Assembly: GCA_002085035.1 (NCBI GenBank)
Contig: MZGM01000080.1
Span: 1-9,846 of the forward strand
From: Candidatus Zhuqueibacterota bacterium 4484_219
GTDB taxonomy: Bacteria; Zhuqueibacterota; JdFR-76; 4484-219
Length of the DNA stretch: 9,846 bases
Direction: 5' to 3'
The position numbers were made by a program, and so were the translations under genes. Within the stretch, counting starts at the first letter, position 1; each line of letters begins with the position of its first letter. This document shows positions 1 through 6,474 of this stretch, piece by piece. Below the pieces are notes generated by a model. That model saw only the letters and a program-made list of their open reading frames with translations, made no database searches and was not told the DNA's origin.

Positions 1-39
1 ATAAATAGATAATTACTCCTTTGCGATGTTTGCGACTTG

Positions 40-54
40 TTGACTAACTTTGCG
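40..54 (+). promoter_or_regulatory. Possible Bacteroidota-type promoter -7 element
   Basis: TAACTTTG at 45-52 fits the TAnnTTTG -7 consensus of the Bacteroidota primary sigma factor, and a TTTG at 20-23 lies 21 bases upstream, within the usual range for the -33 element. It would start transcription near base 60 and leave a leader of about 150 bases before the TPR gene. The match is short, the host phylum is unproven, and TTTGCG occurs three times nearby (20-25, 29-34, 49-54), so chance is a real alternative. Confidence 0.25.
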
Positions 55-204
55 GTAAAAAATGCCTTTTGATGCAGCCCCTTAATGAGAAGTTACATTA
101 TGTTTTAACCGCTTTAACGGTTTTAGCCATATCTGGTTCTCAGCATTTATATTTTCTAAATACACCTTTTTGTACTAGAATCAAAGATGAATAACCAATC
201 ACTC

Positions 205-210
205 AGGAGG
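205..210 (+). promoter_or_regulatory. Strong Shine-Dalgarno AGGAGG of the TPR gene
   Basis: A perfect AGGAGG ends four bases before the ATG at 215. This fixes the start of the TPR protein, although the spacing is on the short side. The rest of the leader (1-204) shows no convincing gene; a weak 5-bp stem AACCG/CGGTT at 107-122 with a short T run may be the remains of an upstream terminator. Confidence 0.75.
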
Positions 211-214
211 TAAG

Positions 215-1021
215 ATGAAAAAAGCGTTCGCTTTATTTTTACTCATTTTCATTTATGCAGGAATAAGCCGTGCTCAGAACCTACCTGCTATCGATTCATT
301 AATCATCCAGGGCAAGGAGCAAATTCAACAAGCAGTGAATACCTGGAATGGGCAAAAAATGCTTGCTGCGAGAGCCTTCTTCGAACGATTACTAAACGAC
401 CCAACCTATCCATGGTTGATTCACTACTACATTGGTTATGCTGATAGGGGAATCGTCAACTTCTATTTCTCCCAGAAGAACAAGAAAAAAGCTAAAGAAT
501 TCGTAAACGACGGAATTCAGCATCTAAAAAAATCAGTCGAACTAAAAGATGATTTTGGAGAAAGCTATGCCCTGTTGAGCTCATTATATGGGACAAAAAT
601 CGGTCTCAGCCCCCTTCTCGGCATAACGTTGGGACCCAAGTCGGGTCGCATGCAGCAGCGGGCTTTTGAGCTGGCACCAGAGAATCCCCGTGTTTCCCTA
701 ATCGCCGGCGAATCCGCTTACTACACGCCCAAGATGTGGGGTGGCGGCAAGGAAAAGGCTCTCAAACACCTCCAGAAGGCCATCGAATATTTTCAAACAT
801 TTAAGTCTGAAAAGCCCATCCTCCCCACCTGGGGGCATGAAGAAGCCTATGCCTATCTGGGCTTGATTCAAATGGAGCGTAAGAACTTCGCTGAGGCCAA
901 AGATAGCTTCGAAAAAGCTCTGGAGATAAATCCGAATTATGGCTGGGTTAAATTTGTTTTGATGAAGGAATTAGAAAAGAAAATGGCGAAGGAAGTAAAA
1001 AATGAAGATGAGAAAAATTAA
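215..1021 (+). CDS. Secreted tetratricopeptide-repeat protein
   Basis: A 268-residue exported protein of unknown exact role. Residues 1-20 form a typical Sec signal peptide: MKK, a hydrophobic core AFALFLLIFIYAG, then SRA before QN, which suits signal peptidase I, so it probably ends in the periplasm or on the outer side. The mature part is helical. The best TPR unit is at about 208-241 (AYAYLGLIQMERKNFAEAKD followed by SFEKALEINPN), and earlier helices at 45-110 and 145-195 look like degenerate TPRs. The middle segment with AYYTPKMWGGGKEKAL (about 168-183) is a pattern I associate with a family of secreted TPR proteins in FCB-type bacteria, by memory only. TPR proteins usually act as protein-binding scaffolds; no partner can be named. 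The start is supported by AGGAGG just upstream. Its last 20 bases overlap the start of a decayed methyltransferase gene, suggesting the two were once translationally coupled. Confidence 0.88.
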   Translation: MKKAFALFLLIFIYAGISRAQNLPAIDSLIIQGKEQIQQAVNTWNGQKMLAARAFFERLLNDPTYPWLIHYYIGYADRGIVNFYFSQKNKKKAKEFVNDGIQHLKKSVELKDDFGESYALLSSLYGTKIGLSPLLGITLGPKSGRMQQRAFELAPENPRVSLIAGESAYYTPKMWGGGKEKALKHLQKAIEYFQTFKSEKPILPTWGHEEAYAYLGLIQMERKNFAEAKDSFEKALEINPNYGWVKFVLMKELEKKMAKEVKNEDEKN

Positions 1022-1192
1022 AAAATGGCTTATGAATACGCCACATCATAACGAGTACGTGATTCATCATGCTGAGAAATTACTCATTTGGCGAAAGTGA
1101 AAAAATATCAAAATTTCCTCGAAGTAGGATGTGGTAACGGAACATTTACTATGATACATTATGAAGCAGTGTATCAGAAGAAAGGATCATAG
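1002..1192 (+). pseudogene. Remnant of a class I SAM-dependent methyltransferase
   Basis: The remnant starts with ATG at 1002, preceded by a purine-rich AAGGAAG at about 989-995. The first frame (1002-1100) reads MKMRKIKKWLMNTPHHNEYV and on to IWRK, then hits TGA at 1098. Shifting back one base at about 1097 opens a second frame that reads KKYQNFLEVGCGNGTFTM to about 1153. LEVGCGNG is the canonical motif I (SAM-binding glycine loop) of class I methyltransferases, and an MNTPHHNEYV-type N-terminus before it fits that family. After FTM the frame runs through unrelated residues and stops at TAG 1190-1192. So at least one frameshift plus loss of all sequence after motif I (motifs II onward, about 150 residues) are visible. 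It cannot make an active enzyme. Its overlap with the TPR gene and its position just before another methyltransferase suggest an old operon. The family assignment rests on one motif and its context. Confidence 0.65.
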
Positions 1193-1197
1193 CAGAA

Positions 1198-1749
1198 ATG
1201 TGGGCGTATATAATCTGTGCAGTCATTTGGATCGCAATAGTCTCTGGGTGGCTAATTCCTGTGATTCGGAAACGTATTGTTTGTGAGATCTATATGGCTT
1301 GTGGATTAGGTATTATGTTTTCTCTAATTATATTGGGGCAGATGATATGGAAGAGCGGTGACATTCTCCCATTGGTTTATATAGGCTGCGCTCTTTATGT
1401 TCCCGCTACTACATTTGTTATTTCTACATTCATTAGCCTTAAACATAAAGGAAAACCAAGGTCTGGCTGGGAGCATACTACCATGCTTATCGAGAGCGGT
1501 GTATTCCGAATCGTGCGACATCCCCTTTATTTAGGGAGCGCTTTGTTTACAATCGGGATAATCTTAATTATTCAATCAATTCCTTCGACAATATTGGGTT
1601 TAGTAGCTATCTTCTGCTTTTGGATGGCATCTAAAAAAGAGGATGAATTCAATATAAAGAAATTTGGAGATGATTACAAAAAGTATATGGAAAGAGTTCC
1701 TCTGTGGAATTTTTTAAAAGGATTAAAAGAATTAAAAAAGAAGCCTTAA
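1198..1749 (+). CDS. Membrane methyltransferase, isoprenylcysteine carboxyl methyltransferase/PEMT-like
   Basis: A 183-residue integral membrane protein. Hydrophobic segments lie at about 1-22, 31-51, 57-80 and 112-145. The C-terminal half carries the family signature: ESGVFRIVRHPLYLGS (99-114) with the RHPxYxG core that helps bind S-adenosylmethionine, then KKEDEF (146-151) and FGDDYKKYMERVP (156-168), matching the E-EF...G..Y..Y...VP ending of ICMT/PEMT enzymes. Known members methylate a membrane-embedded substrate such as prenylcysteine or phosphatidylethanolamine; bacterial homologues are mostly of unknown substrate, so I do not name one. AAAGGA at 1181-1186, 11 bases before the ATG, is a usable ribosome site. 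The gene follows a decayed soluble methyltransferase on the same strand and ends 56 bases before a histidine kinase. Length is normal for the short bacterial members and no key residue is missing. Confidence 0.82.
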   Translation: MWAYIICAVIWIAIVSGWLIPVIRKRIVCEIYMACGLGIMFSLIILGQMIWKSGDILPLVYIGCALYVPATTFVISTFISLKHKGKPRSGWEHTTMLIESGVFRIVRHPLYLGSALFTIGIILIIQSIPSTILGLVAIFCFWMASKKEDEFNIKKFGDDYKKYMERVPLWNFLKGLKELKKKP

Positions 1750-1765
1750 GATGCGAAGTGCAAAT

Positions 1766-1782
1766 GAAAAAATCATTTTTTC
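1766..1782 (+). terminator. Weak AT-rich hairpin after the membrane methyltransferase
   Basis: GAAAAAA (1766-1772) and TTTTTTC (1776-1782) form a perfect 7-bp inverted repeat with a 3-base loop, followed by TATTTT. The stem is nearly all A-T pairs, so it would be a weak terminator at best, and it could read in either direction. It sits in the 56-base gap before the histidine kinase gene. Confidence 0.25.
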
Positions 1783-1805
1783 TATTTTAAGAGAAATGCC
1801 CAAAA

Positions 1806-2855
1806 ATGCACAAAGGTCATAAACAAGCGCTTACCTGGCTGGGAATTTCCACCCTCCTGGGCGTAGGATTCGGCCTCTTTTTCGGATATCAGAATAAACA
1901 TTATCTGGGGTCTTTTATCATAGCCTTCAGCATCTCTTATACTATCTGGTTTTTCATGAGCTTGCTCCACATTTTCCTGATACCCAGAATCGAACATTTG
2001 CCCAGAGGAAGAAAATTGTGCTTGGAGATCCCTTGCTTCCTGATCGCTGATCTTTTAGGGTTCCTCATCCCCATGTCCATCTTCAGCAAGGTTTACGGAT
2101 TTTCCTTCTTCGCCAGCACGGTCTTCTGGACCAATATGGGGATTTTTCTGGTGATCGCTCTGATATTCTTCGGCTTGATCTATTCTTTTATGTTTTATCG
2201 AGAGTTGAAGGAGAAAGAGGCCACCGAAGAGAAATTTAAAGCTCTGGCAGCCGAGGCAAAACTCAAAGCCTTGAAGGCACAGATCAACCCCCATTTCCTG
2301 TTCAACTCGCTGAATTCCATCAATGCGCTGGTAACCCAGAATCCCAGATTAGCCCGAAAAATGATTGCCCGGTTATCCGAATTGCTGCGAATGTCTCTGG
2401 AAAACCGCGACAAGCTTTTGGTACCACTAAAAGAGGAGCTGGATGTTGCCCATACCTATCTGGGAATCGAACGGATACGCTTTAGCGACAAGATGAATTA
2501 TCATGAAGAAGTTGATCCTGAATTATTGGGGACCCCCTTTCCGGCCATGGTGCTCCAACCACTTTTAGAGAACGCCGTTAAACACGGTATTGCCAACAGT
2601 CGCAGGGGTGGAACTATCCAATTGATTTTAAAACGACGGGGAGATCAATTTTGGTGCAAAATTTCCAACGAGGTAGAAAAAATCAACACAGATCAGAACC
2701 CTACACTATCAGTAAATGGAACCGGCCTGACCAATATTCGCCAGCGACTTAATTTGCTCTATGGAAAAAACTATTACTGGCAGACCGGGTATTCACCCTC
2801 TGGCAAATTTGAGGTCATCTTATCATTACCATTGGAATCTAATGAACAAGATTAA
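1806..2855 (+). CDS. LytS/YpdA-type sensor histidine kinase
   Basis: A 349-residue membrane kinase. Four predicted membrane helices occupy about 9-28, 34-59, 72-96 and 107-131 with very short loops, so there is no sizeable extracytoplasmic sensor domain; the signal is probably sensed in or near the membrane. A short coiled coil (about 132-158, rich in K, E and A) leads to the His_kinase domain: AQINPHFLFNSLNSINALV (158-176), with H163 as the expected phosphorylation site. The HATPase_c domain follows, with the N box LQPLLENAVKHG (250-261; N256) and the G2 region NGTGLTNIRQRL (304-315). At the usual DxGxG position there is only ISNEVEK (286-292), so the G1 box is degenerate, as seen in some members of this family. 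The ribosome site is weak (AGAGAA at 1790-1795). The gene overlaps the response-regulator gene by 14 bases, which pairs the two products. Confidence 0.92.
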   Translation: MHKGHKQALTWLGISTLLGVGFGLFFGYQNKHYLGSFIIAFSISYTIWFFMSLLHIFLIPRIEHLPRGRKLCLEIPCFLIADLLGFLIPMSIFSKVYGFSFFASTVFWTNMGIFLVIALIFFGLIYSFMFYRELKEKEATEEKFKALAAEAKLKALKAQINPHFLFNSLNSINALVTQNPRLARKMIARLSELLRMSLENRDKLLVPLKEELDVAHTYLGIERIRFSDKMNYHEEVDPELLGTPFPAMVLQPLLENAVKHGIANSRRGGTIQLILKRRGDQFWCKISNEVEKINTDQNPTLSVNGTGLTNIRQRLNLLYGKNYYWQTGYSPSGKFEVILSLPLESNEQD

Positions 2856-3591
2856 AGCACTCATCATCGACGACGAAGAGTTAGGACGAAAAATCATTCG
2901 CGAATATCTGGAGTCGCATCCGGAAGTAGAAGTAATGGCCGAATGTCGGGATGCTCACCAAGCTCTGGAGGCTATCGAAAAATATCATCCAGACCTTCTT
3001 TTCCTTGATGTGCAAATGCCCGAAATCAACGGATTCGAATTGTTAGAGATGCTGGAAGAAATTCCCTATGTGATTTTTTCCACAGCCTACGATCAGTATG
3101 CTCTGAAGGCTTTTGAAGTGAACGCTGTGGATTATCTTTTAAAGCCCTTTGATCAAGAACGATTTGACATCGCGCTGGAGCGAGTGAAAAAAAGCATTCA
3201 GCACCTACAATATGAAAAGGAAAAAATTGAAAATCTGCTGAAAAATTTACATCCGGAAAAAAAATATCTGGATAGAATGCTGGTAAAGCAGTTGGGAAAA
3301 ATCATCATTCTTAATACAGAAGAGATCAATTGGATCGAAGCTATGGAAGACTACGTTAATTTACACACTGCCAGAGGAGACTATTTGGTGCTACAATCTT
3401 TGAGCAATTTGGAAACCAAATTAGACCCCAATCGATTCATCCGTGTTCATCGTTCCTACATCGTAAATATCGATGCAATAAGAGAGATTGAACAGTGGCC
3501 AAATAGTCGCTACAAATTACACTTGCAAGATGGGCACCAAATAACCCTAAGTCGCTCTGGTGTGAAAAGGTTAAAGAAATTAATGATTTGA
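2842..3591 (+). CDS. LytTR-family response regulator
   Basis: A 249-residue response regulator that should be phosphorylated by the upstream kinase and bind DNA. The receiver domain (about 4-118) has the acidic pair D10/D11, the phospho-acceptor D56 in FLDVQMPEING, the switch residue T81 in FSTAYD and K101 in LLKPFD. After a helical linker rich in K and E (118-140), the LytTR DNA-binding domain spans about 143-248, with IIILNTEEINWIEAMEDYVN, FIRVHRSYIVNIDAI and the closing ITLSRSGVKRLKKLM. I chose ATG 2842 because the receiver fold starts directly with MNKIKALIIDDEE. The longer frame back to 2761 would add 27 residues translated out of frame from the kinase gene. No Shine-Dalgarno is evident, so translation is probably coupled to the kinase through the 14-base overlap. 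Target genes cannot be named; LytTR proteins usually bind a pair of direct repeats, and I saw none near this gene. Confidence 0.93.
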   Translation: MNKIKALIIDDEELGRKIIREYLESHPEVEVMAECRDAHQALEAIEKYHPDLLFLDVQMPEINGFELLEMLEEIPYVIFSTAYDQYALKAFEVNAVDYLLKPFDQERFDIALERVKKSIQHLQYEKEKIENLLKNLHPEKKYLDRMLVKQLGKIIILNTEEINWIEAMEDYVNLHTARGDYLVLQSLSNLETKLDPNRFIRVHRSYIVNIDAIREIEQWPNSRYKLHLQDGHQITLSRSGVKRLKKLMI

Positions 3592-3604
3592 GTTGCCTAC
3601 GAAC

Positions 3605-3635
3605 TGTGACCGTCACCTTTGAGCTGACGGTCACA
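3605..3635. terminator. Hairpin between convergent genes
   Basis: TGTGACCGTCA (3605-3615) and TGACGGTCACA (3625-3635) form a perfect 11-bp inverted repeat with a 9-base loop. It begins 14 bases after the response-regulator stop and ends exactly before the stop codon of the convergent laccase-domain gene (3636). The stem is stable, but neither side has a clean T run, so it may end transcription from the + side only partly, or act as an RNA 3' stabiliser. Confidence 0.6.
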
Positions 3636-4121
3636 TTACTCATCTTTTAGCATAATCCCCACTCCAAATCTACCTGTCTTTCCTCGTTGATGTCTGGCCG
3701 AGAAAAACTTGTCAGAGTTACAATAGGTACACAGCCCTGCCATTTCAATATTTTGCGCTGGGATTCCCATTTGTAGAAGTTGGGCTTTATTCGCCTCCCA
3801 AAGATTAAAATACCAGCTATTCTCTAACGCATTATAGACGCAACCTTTTAACTGCTCAGTGATAATTTTTACATTCCCATCATGTATCTGTTTGGCAGTA
3901 GTAAAACAATCTAATGGAATTCCCAGGGTGGAAGCAAGTAATTTGCGGTTTTGGAGCACATTTTGTGGGTCATCACCCACATGAAATCCCAAATTGAGAA
4001 AAGCATAAGGGGCTTTGCTAACGCCACCAACCCGCGAGGAAACAAAATGGAGAACATTGTCATACTTCAGGAAAGTTTTAAAAAACCAAATTGAAACGGC
4101 TCCCACACGTTTTTCGAGCAT
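3636..4121 (-). CDS. pgeF: PgeF/YfiH (laccase-domain, DUF152) protein with a central deletion, probably inactive
   Basis: The ends match the PgeF/YfiH/LACC1 family, which in Escherichia coli edits peptidoglycan precursors carrying L-Ser in place of L-Ala and in animals acts as a purine-nucleoside enzyme. The N-terminal part has FVSSRVGGVSKAPYAFLNLG (26-45), HVGDDPQNVLQNRKLL (47-62) and KQIHDGNVKIITE (77-89), with H80 at the first metal-ligand position. The C-terminal part has WYFNLWEANKAQLL (103-116), IEMAGLCTYCN (125-135) and FFSARHQRGKTGR (139-151). Between them only about 13 residues remain where the family normally has about 110. The missing part contains the ADC cysteine, the HAGW histidine and the GPSIG-type segment, so two of the three active-site residues are gone. 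Length is 161 residues against a usual 240-270. The frame is open through the junction, so the deletion looks in-frame; AAAGGGA at 4128-4134 is a good ribosome site. A pseudogene call is equally reasonable. Confidence 0.85.
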   Translation of the reverse strand: MLEKRVGAVSIWFFKTFLKYDNVLHFVSSRVGGVSKAPYAFLNLGFHVGDDPQNVLQNRKLLASTLGIPLDCFTTAKQIHDGNVKIITEQLKGCVYNALENSWYFNLWEANKAQLLQMGIPAQNIEMAGLCTYCNSDKFFSARHQRGKTGRFGVGIMLKDE

Positions 4122-4397
4122 CCGAAGTCCCTTTAATCCACGCCCAAAAGTTAAAGTTAGAGATTGAAAATTTTATCGATCATGTATTCCCGTATCCAGT
4201 TCAATTCGTTTGCAATGCGAATAATGCGTTTGTAATAATTGCGTTGCCGTACAATGAACGAAATGTGTTATTACTTTGGGACCGGCGACAGTGGACATCT
4301 GGATCATCTCCCATAGTAATCATTTATCATGCATAATCGAGAAAAGTTGTAGGGCCAACCGTTTCCTACCACATAGCCACTTAGACACAGAAAGATA
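4122..4397. other. 276-base gap with no confident gene
   Basis: The - strand holds only short frames here. On the + strand a frame from 4091 to 4336 could encode 81 residues (MKRLPHVFRASEV... to IVIIYHA), but it starts inside the laccase-domain gene on the other strand, has no clear Shine-Dalgarno, and resembles no family I know. Its middle (FVCNANNAFVIIALPYNERN) looks vaguely beta-rich, which leaves room for a remnant of an older gene. The gap also holds the laccase gene's ribosome site and a possible terminator for the HAD gene. Confidence 0.5.
4342..4372 (-). terminator. Possible terminator downstream of the HAD phosphatase gene
   Basis: On the - strand GTGGTAGG (4372-4365) pairs with CCTACAAC (4353-4346) with one mismatch, across an 11-base loop, and is followed by TTTT (4345-4342). 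It lies about 25 bases after the HAD gene stop at 4398. The imperfect stem and short T run make it modest evidence, but the position is right. Confidence 0.4.
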
Positions 4398-5195
4398 TTA
4401 CTTTTGAGGTACTAAATAGTTCAGGACGTCTACATTGCGCTGCAAAACAAAATCGGGCTGAATTGAAGAAACGCTTAAATCTTCAGGTTTAGTTTCTCCG
4501 GTCAACACCAAAAAAGTAGTAATACCATTCATTTGTCCCATCCGAATATCGGTCTCAAGCTTGTCGCCAATGATGGCCACTTCACCAGGGTGTAAATTCA
4601 GACGCTTCAAAAAGCCCTGTACCATTTCTGGATTGGGTTTACCGAGAAATTTTGGTTTTCGGCCGGTTGCAGTTGTAATAGCCGCGGCCAAAGCACCGCA
4701 ATCAGGGTAACGATGATCTTCACTCTCAATCCAGGTAACATCCTCGTGGGTAGCAATAAAGGGTACACCCTTACGTACAAAATAGCAAGCCCGATCCAAC
4801 TTCTCATAAGTGAGCGACAAATCAAAAGCTAACACCACAAATTCGGGGGTAGAAGAATCAGTTTCATAACCTGCTTCCTCAAATTCACGAACAACTCCTG
4901 GGGTAGCTAACAGGTAAAGACTACTGCCTGTAGTAACACTTCGCAAATATTCAATTGTTGCATCTTGGGATGTGTAAATCTGGTCGCGTGTGACTGAAAT
5001 TCCCATTCGTTCAAGCTTTTGACGATGCTCTTCGCTGCTCTTAGAAGAGTTGTTGGTTAAAAACAAATACTTTATTCCATAAGCTTGCAAACCTTCAACA
5101 AAATTAAAGGTAAAGGGAAACGCCTCATTACCGAGGTAAGTTGTACCATCTAAATCTATGGCTAGAGCTTTAATGTTCTGTAAGGGTTGTAGCAT
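4398..5195 (-). CDS. HAD-IIA family phosphatase (NagD/AraL/phosphoglycolate phosphatase-like)
   Basis: A 265-residue soluble phosphatase of haloacid dehalogenase subfamily IIA. Motif I is ALAIDLDGTTYLGN (10-23), with nucleophile D14 and acid/base D16. Motif II is FLTNNSSKS (45-53) with T47, the HAD-IIA mark. The C2 cap domain covers about 75-180, including VVLAFDLSLTYEKL and FIATHEDVTW. Motif III is FLGKPNPEM (183-191) with K186, and motif IV is IIGDKLETDIRMGQMNGI (208-225) with D211 and D216 for Mg2+. All catalytic positions are present and length is normal. Relatives hydrolyse small phosphate esters such as 2-phosphoglycolate, p-nitrophenyl phosphate or sugar phosphates; the substrate cannot be read from sequence. 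It begins 57 bases after the alanine dehydrogenase stop, with no terminator seen between, so the two may share a transcript. No Shine-Dalgarno precedes the ATG, so translation may be weak or rely on readthrough from ald. Confidence 0.92.
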   Translation of the reverse strand: MLQPLQNIKALAIDLDGTTYLGNEAFPFTFNFVEGLQAYGIKYLFLTNNSSKSSEEHRQKLERMGISVTRDQIYTSQDATIEYLRSVTTGSSLYLLATPGVVREFEEAGYETDSSTPEFVVLAFDLSLTYEKLDRACYFVRKGVPFIATHEDVTWIESEDHRYPDCGALAAAITTATGRKPKFLGKPNPEMVQGFLKRLNLHPGEVAIIGDKLETDIRMGQMNGITTFLVLTGETKPEDLSVSSIQPDFVLQRNVDVLNYLVPQK

Positions 5196-5252
5196 GGTGT
5201 CAGGAATTTATAAAATTGTGAACTGGAATTTGGACTTTAAGACTTTAAATGA

Positions 5253-6368
5253 TTACTGCAACACCTCTTCGACCGGGAGATACTCCAGTCCAAAAGCATC
5301 GGCAACCCCTTTGTAAACCACTTTACCACGCACAATATTAGCGCCAGCTTTAATTTCAGGATTTTCCTGAATGGCTCGTTTGTAACCCTTGTCAGCAATT
5401 TCGAGAGCATAAGGAAAGGTAGCGTTGGTCAGGGCTATAGTAGAGGTCATTGGCACAGCACCAGGCATATTAGCCACACAATAGTGAATTACTCCATCCA
5501 CAACGTAGGTTGGATTATGGTGGGTAGTAGGTTTAGAAGTTTCAATACATCCACCCTGATCAATAGCAACATCGACAATCACCGAACCTGGTTTCATCAG
5601 CTTGAGCATGTCACGAGTAATCAATTTAGGTGCTTTGGCTCCGGGAATGAGTACGGCTCCAATCACCAAATCAGCTCTTGGTAATAAACCACGGATATTA
5701 TAAGAATTTGACATCAAGGTAATAACATTGGCGGGCATCACATCATCTAAATAGCGGAGACGATCAAGATTAACGTCAAGAATATAGACATAGGCTCCAG
5801 TGCCTGCTGCCATCTTGGCCGCGTTTGTACCTACCACACCTCCCCCAAGAATCATTATTGTGGCTGGTTCTACACCGGGAACGCCACCCAACAAAATTCC
5901 ACGTCCGCCTTGAGCCTTTTCCAAATATTTCTCACCTTGCTGAATAGACATGCGGCCAGCTACTTCACTCATCGGAGTCAACAGAGGTAAAGTACCATCA
6001 CTTTCCTCGATGGTTTCGTAAGCAATAGCCACACACTTCGATTTAATAATCGCACGGGTTAGCTCTTCAGAAGCCGCAAAGTGAAAATAGGTAAAAATTA
6101 TTTGCTCTGGGCTAATGAGCGCGTACTCCGACGGTAATGGCTCCTTAACTTTCATTACCATCTCCGCACGCTGATAAATTTCTTGAGGCTGTTCGACAAT
6201 CTCCGCCCCAGCTTTCACATATTCCTCATCAGCAAAACCACTACCTTCACCAGCGTTTTTTTCCACCAAAACCTGATGCCCATGCAGTCTTAACTGTGCT
6301 GCCCCCGCTGGCAACAACGCCACCCGATTTTCATCTGCCTTGATCTCTTTTAAAACTCCCACAACCAT
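5253..6368 (-). CDS. ald: Alanine dehydrogenase
   Basis: A 371-residue cytoplasmic enzyme that reversibly converts L-alanine, NAD+ and water to pyruvate, ammonia and NADH, linking amino-acid use to central carbon metabolism. The whole length matches the family: N-terminal GVLKEIKADENRVALLP with substrate-binding R15, KVKEP with K75, FTYFHFAAS with catalytic H96, then the nucleotide-binding fold with MILGGGVVGTNAA (GxGxxG at 175-180), acidic D198 after the second beta strand for the NAD ribose, and VDVAIDQGGCIETSKPT with catalytic D270. These numbers coincide with those known for mycobacterial and Bacillus enzymes, so it should be active and NAD-dependent. The C-terminus (NMPGAVPMTSTIALTNATFP and on) is complete. 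AGGAGA on the - strand, about 8 bases before the ATG, fixes the start. It follows the ferredoxin gene after 106 bases that contain a terminator-like stem, so it may have its own promoter or be attenuated. Confidence 0.97.
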   Translation of the reverse strand: MVVGVLKEIKADENRVALLPAGAAQLRLHGHQVLVEKNAGEGSGFADEEYVKAGAEIVEQPQEIYQRAEMVMKVKEPLPSEYALISPEQIIFTYFHFAASEELTRAIIKSKCVAIAYETIEESDGTLPLLTPMSEVAGRMSIQQGEKYLEKAQGGRGILLGGVPGVEPATIMILGGGVVGTNAAKMAAGTGAYVYILDVNLDRLRYLDDVMPANVITLMSNSYNIRGLLPRADLVIGAVLIPGAKAPKLITRDMLKLMKPGSVIVDVAIDQGGCIETSKPTTHHNPTYVVDGVIHYCVANMPGAVPMTSTIALTNATFPYALEIADKGYKRAIQENPEIKAGANIVRGKVVYKGVADAFGLEYLPVEEVLQ

Positions 6369-6373
6369 TTTTA

Positions 6374-6400
6374 TGTCTCCTTTTTCTTGTCATAGAGACA
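6374..6400 (-). promoter_or_regulatory. Hairpin that would cover the ald ribosome site
   Basis: On the - strand TGTCTC (6400-6395) pairs with GAGACA (6379-6374) across a 15-base A-rich loop. The second arm contains most of the Shine-Dalgarno AGGAGA of alanine dehydrogenase, so folding would hide the ribosome site. The stem is only 6 bp, so it may be fortuitous. Confidence 0.3.
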
Positions 6401-6451
6401 AAAATGGACTTCCTTCATTCATCAATCCAATTAAATAAGTAGAGGAAGTCC
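6401..6451 (-). terminator. Terminator-like stem between ferredoxin and ald
   Basis: On the - strand GGACTTCCT (6451-6443) pairs perfectly with AGGAAGTCC (6414-6406) across a 28-base loop and is followed by ATTTTTG (T run at about 6404-6400). It lies about 25 bases after the ferredoxin stop and 38 bases before the ald ATG. The T run after the second arm fits an intrinsic terminator, though the loop is longer than usual. Confidence 0.5.
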
Positions 6452-6474
6452 CCTCCCATTTTCATCTAGTCCAA

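Noticed and set aside
107..122. AACCG/CGGTT stem in the leader as a terminator or riboswitch
   Set aside because: Only 5 bp with a short T run; too weak to claim, and no known riboswitch core is visible in 1-214.
2761..2841. N-terminal extension of the response regulator by 27 codons (MEKTITGRPGIHP and on)
   Set aside because: These codons lie out of frame inside the kinase C-terminal coding region, and the receiver domain begins directly at ATG 2842.
5484..5684. 66-codon + strand frame opposite ald
   Set aside because: Antisense to the conserved C-terminal part of alanine dehydrogenase with no independent support.
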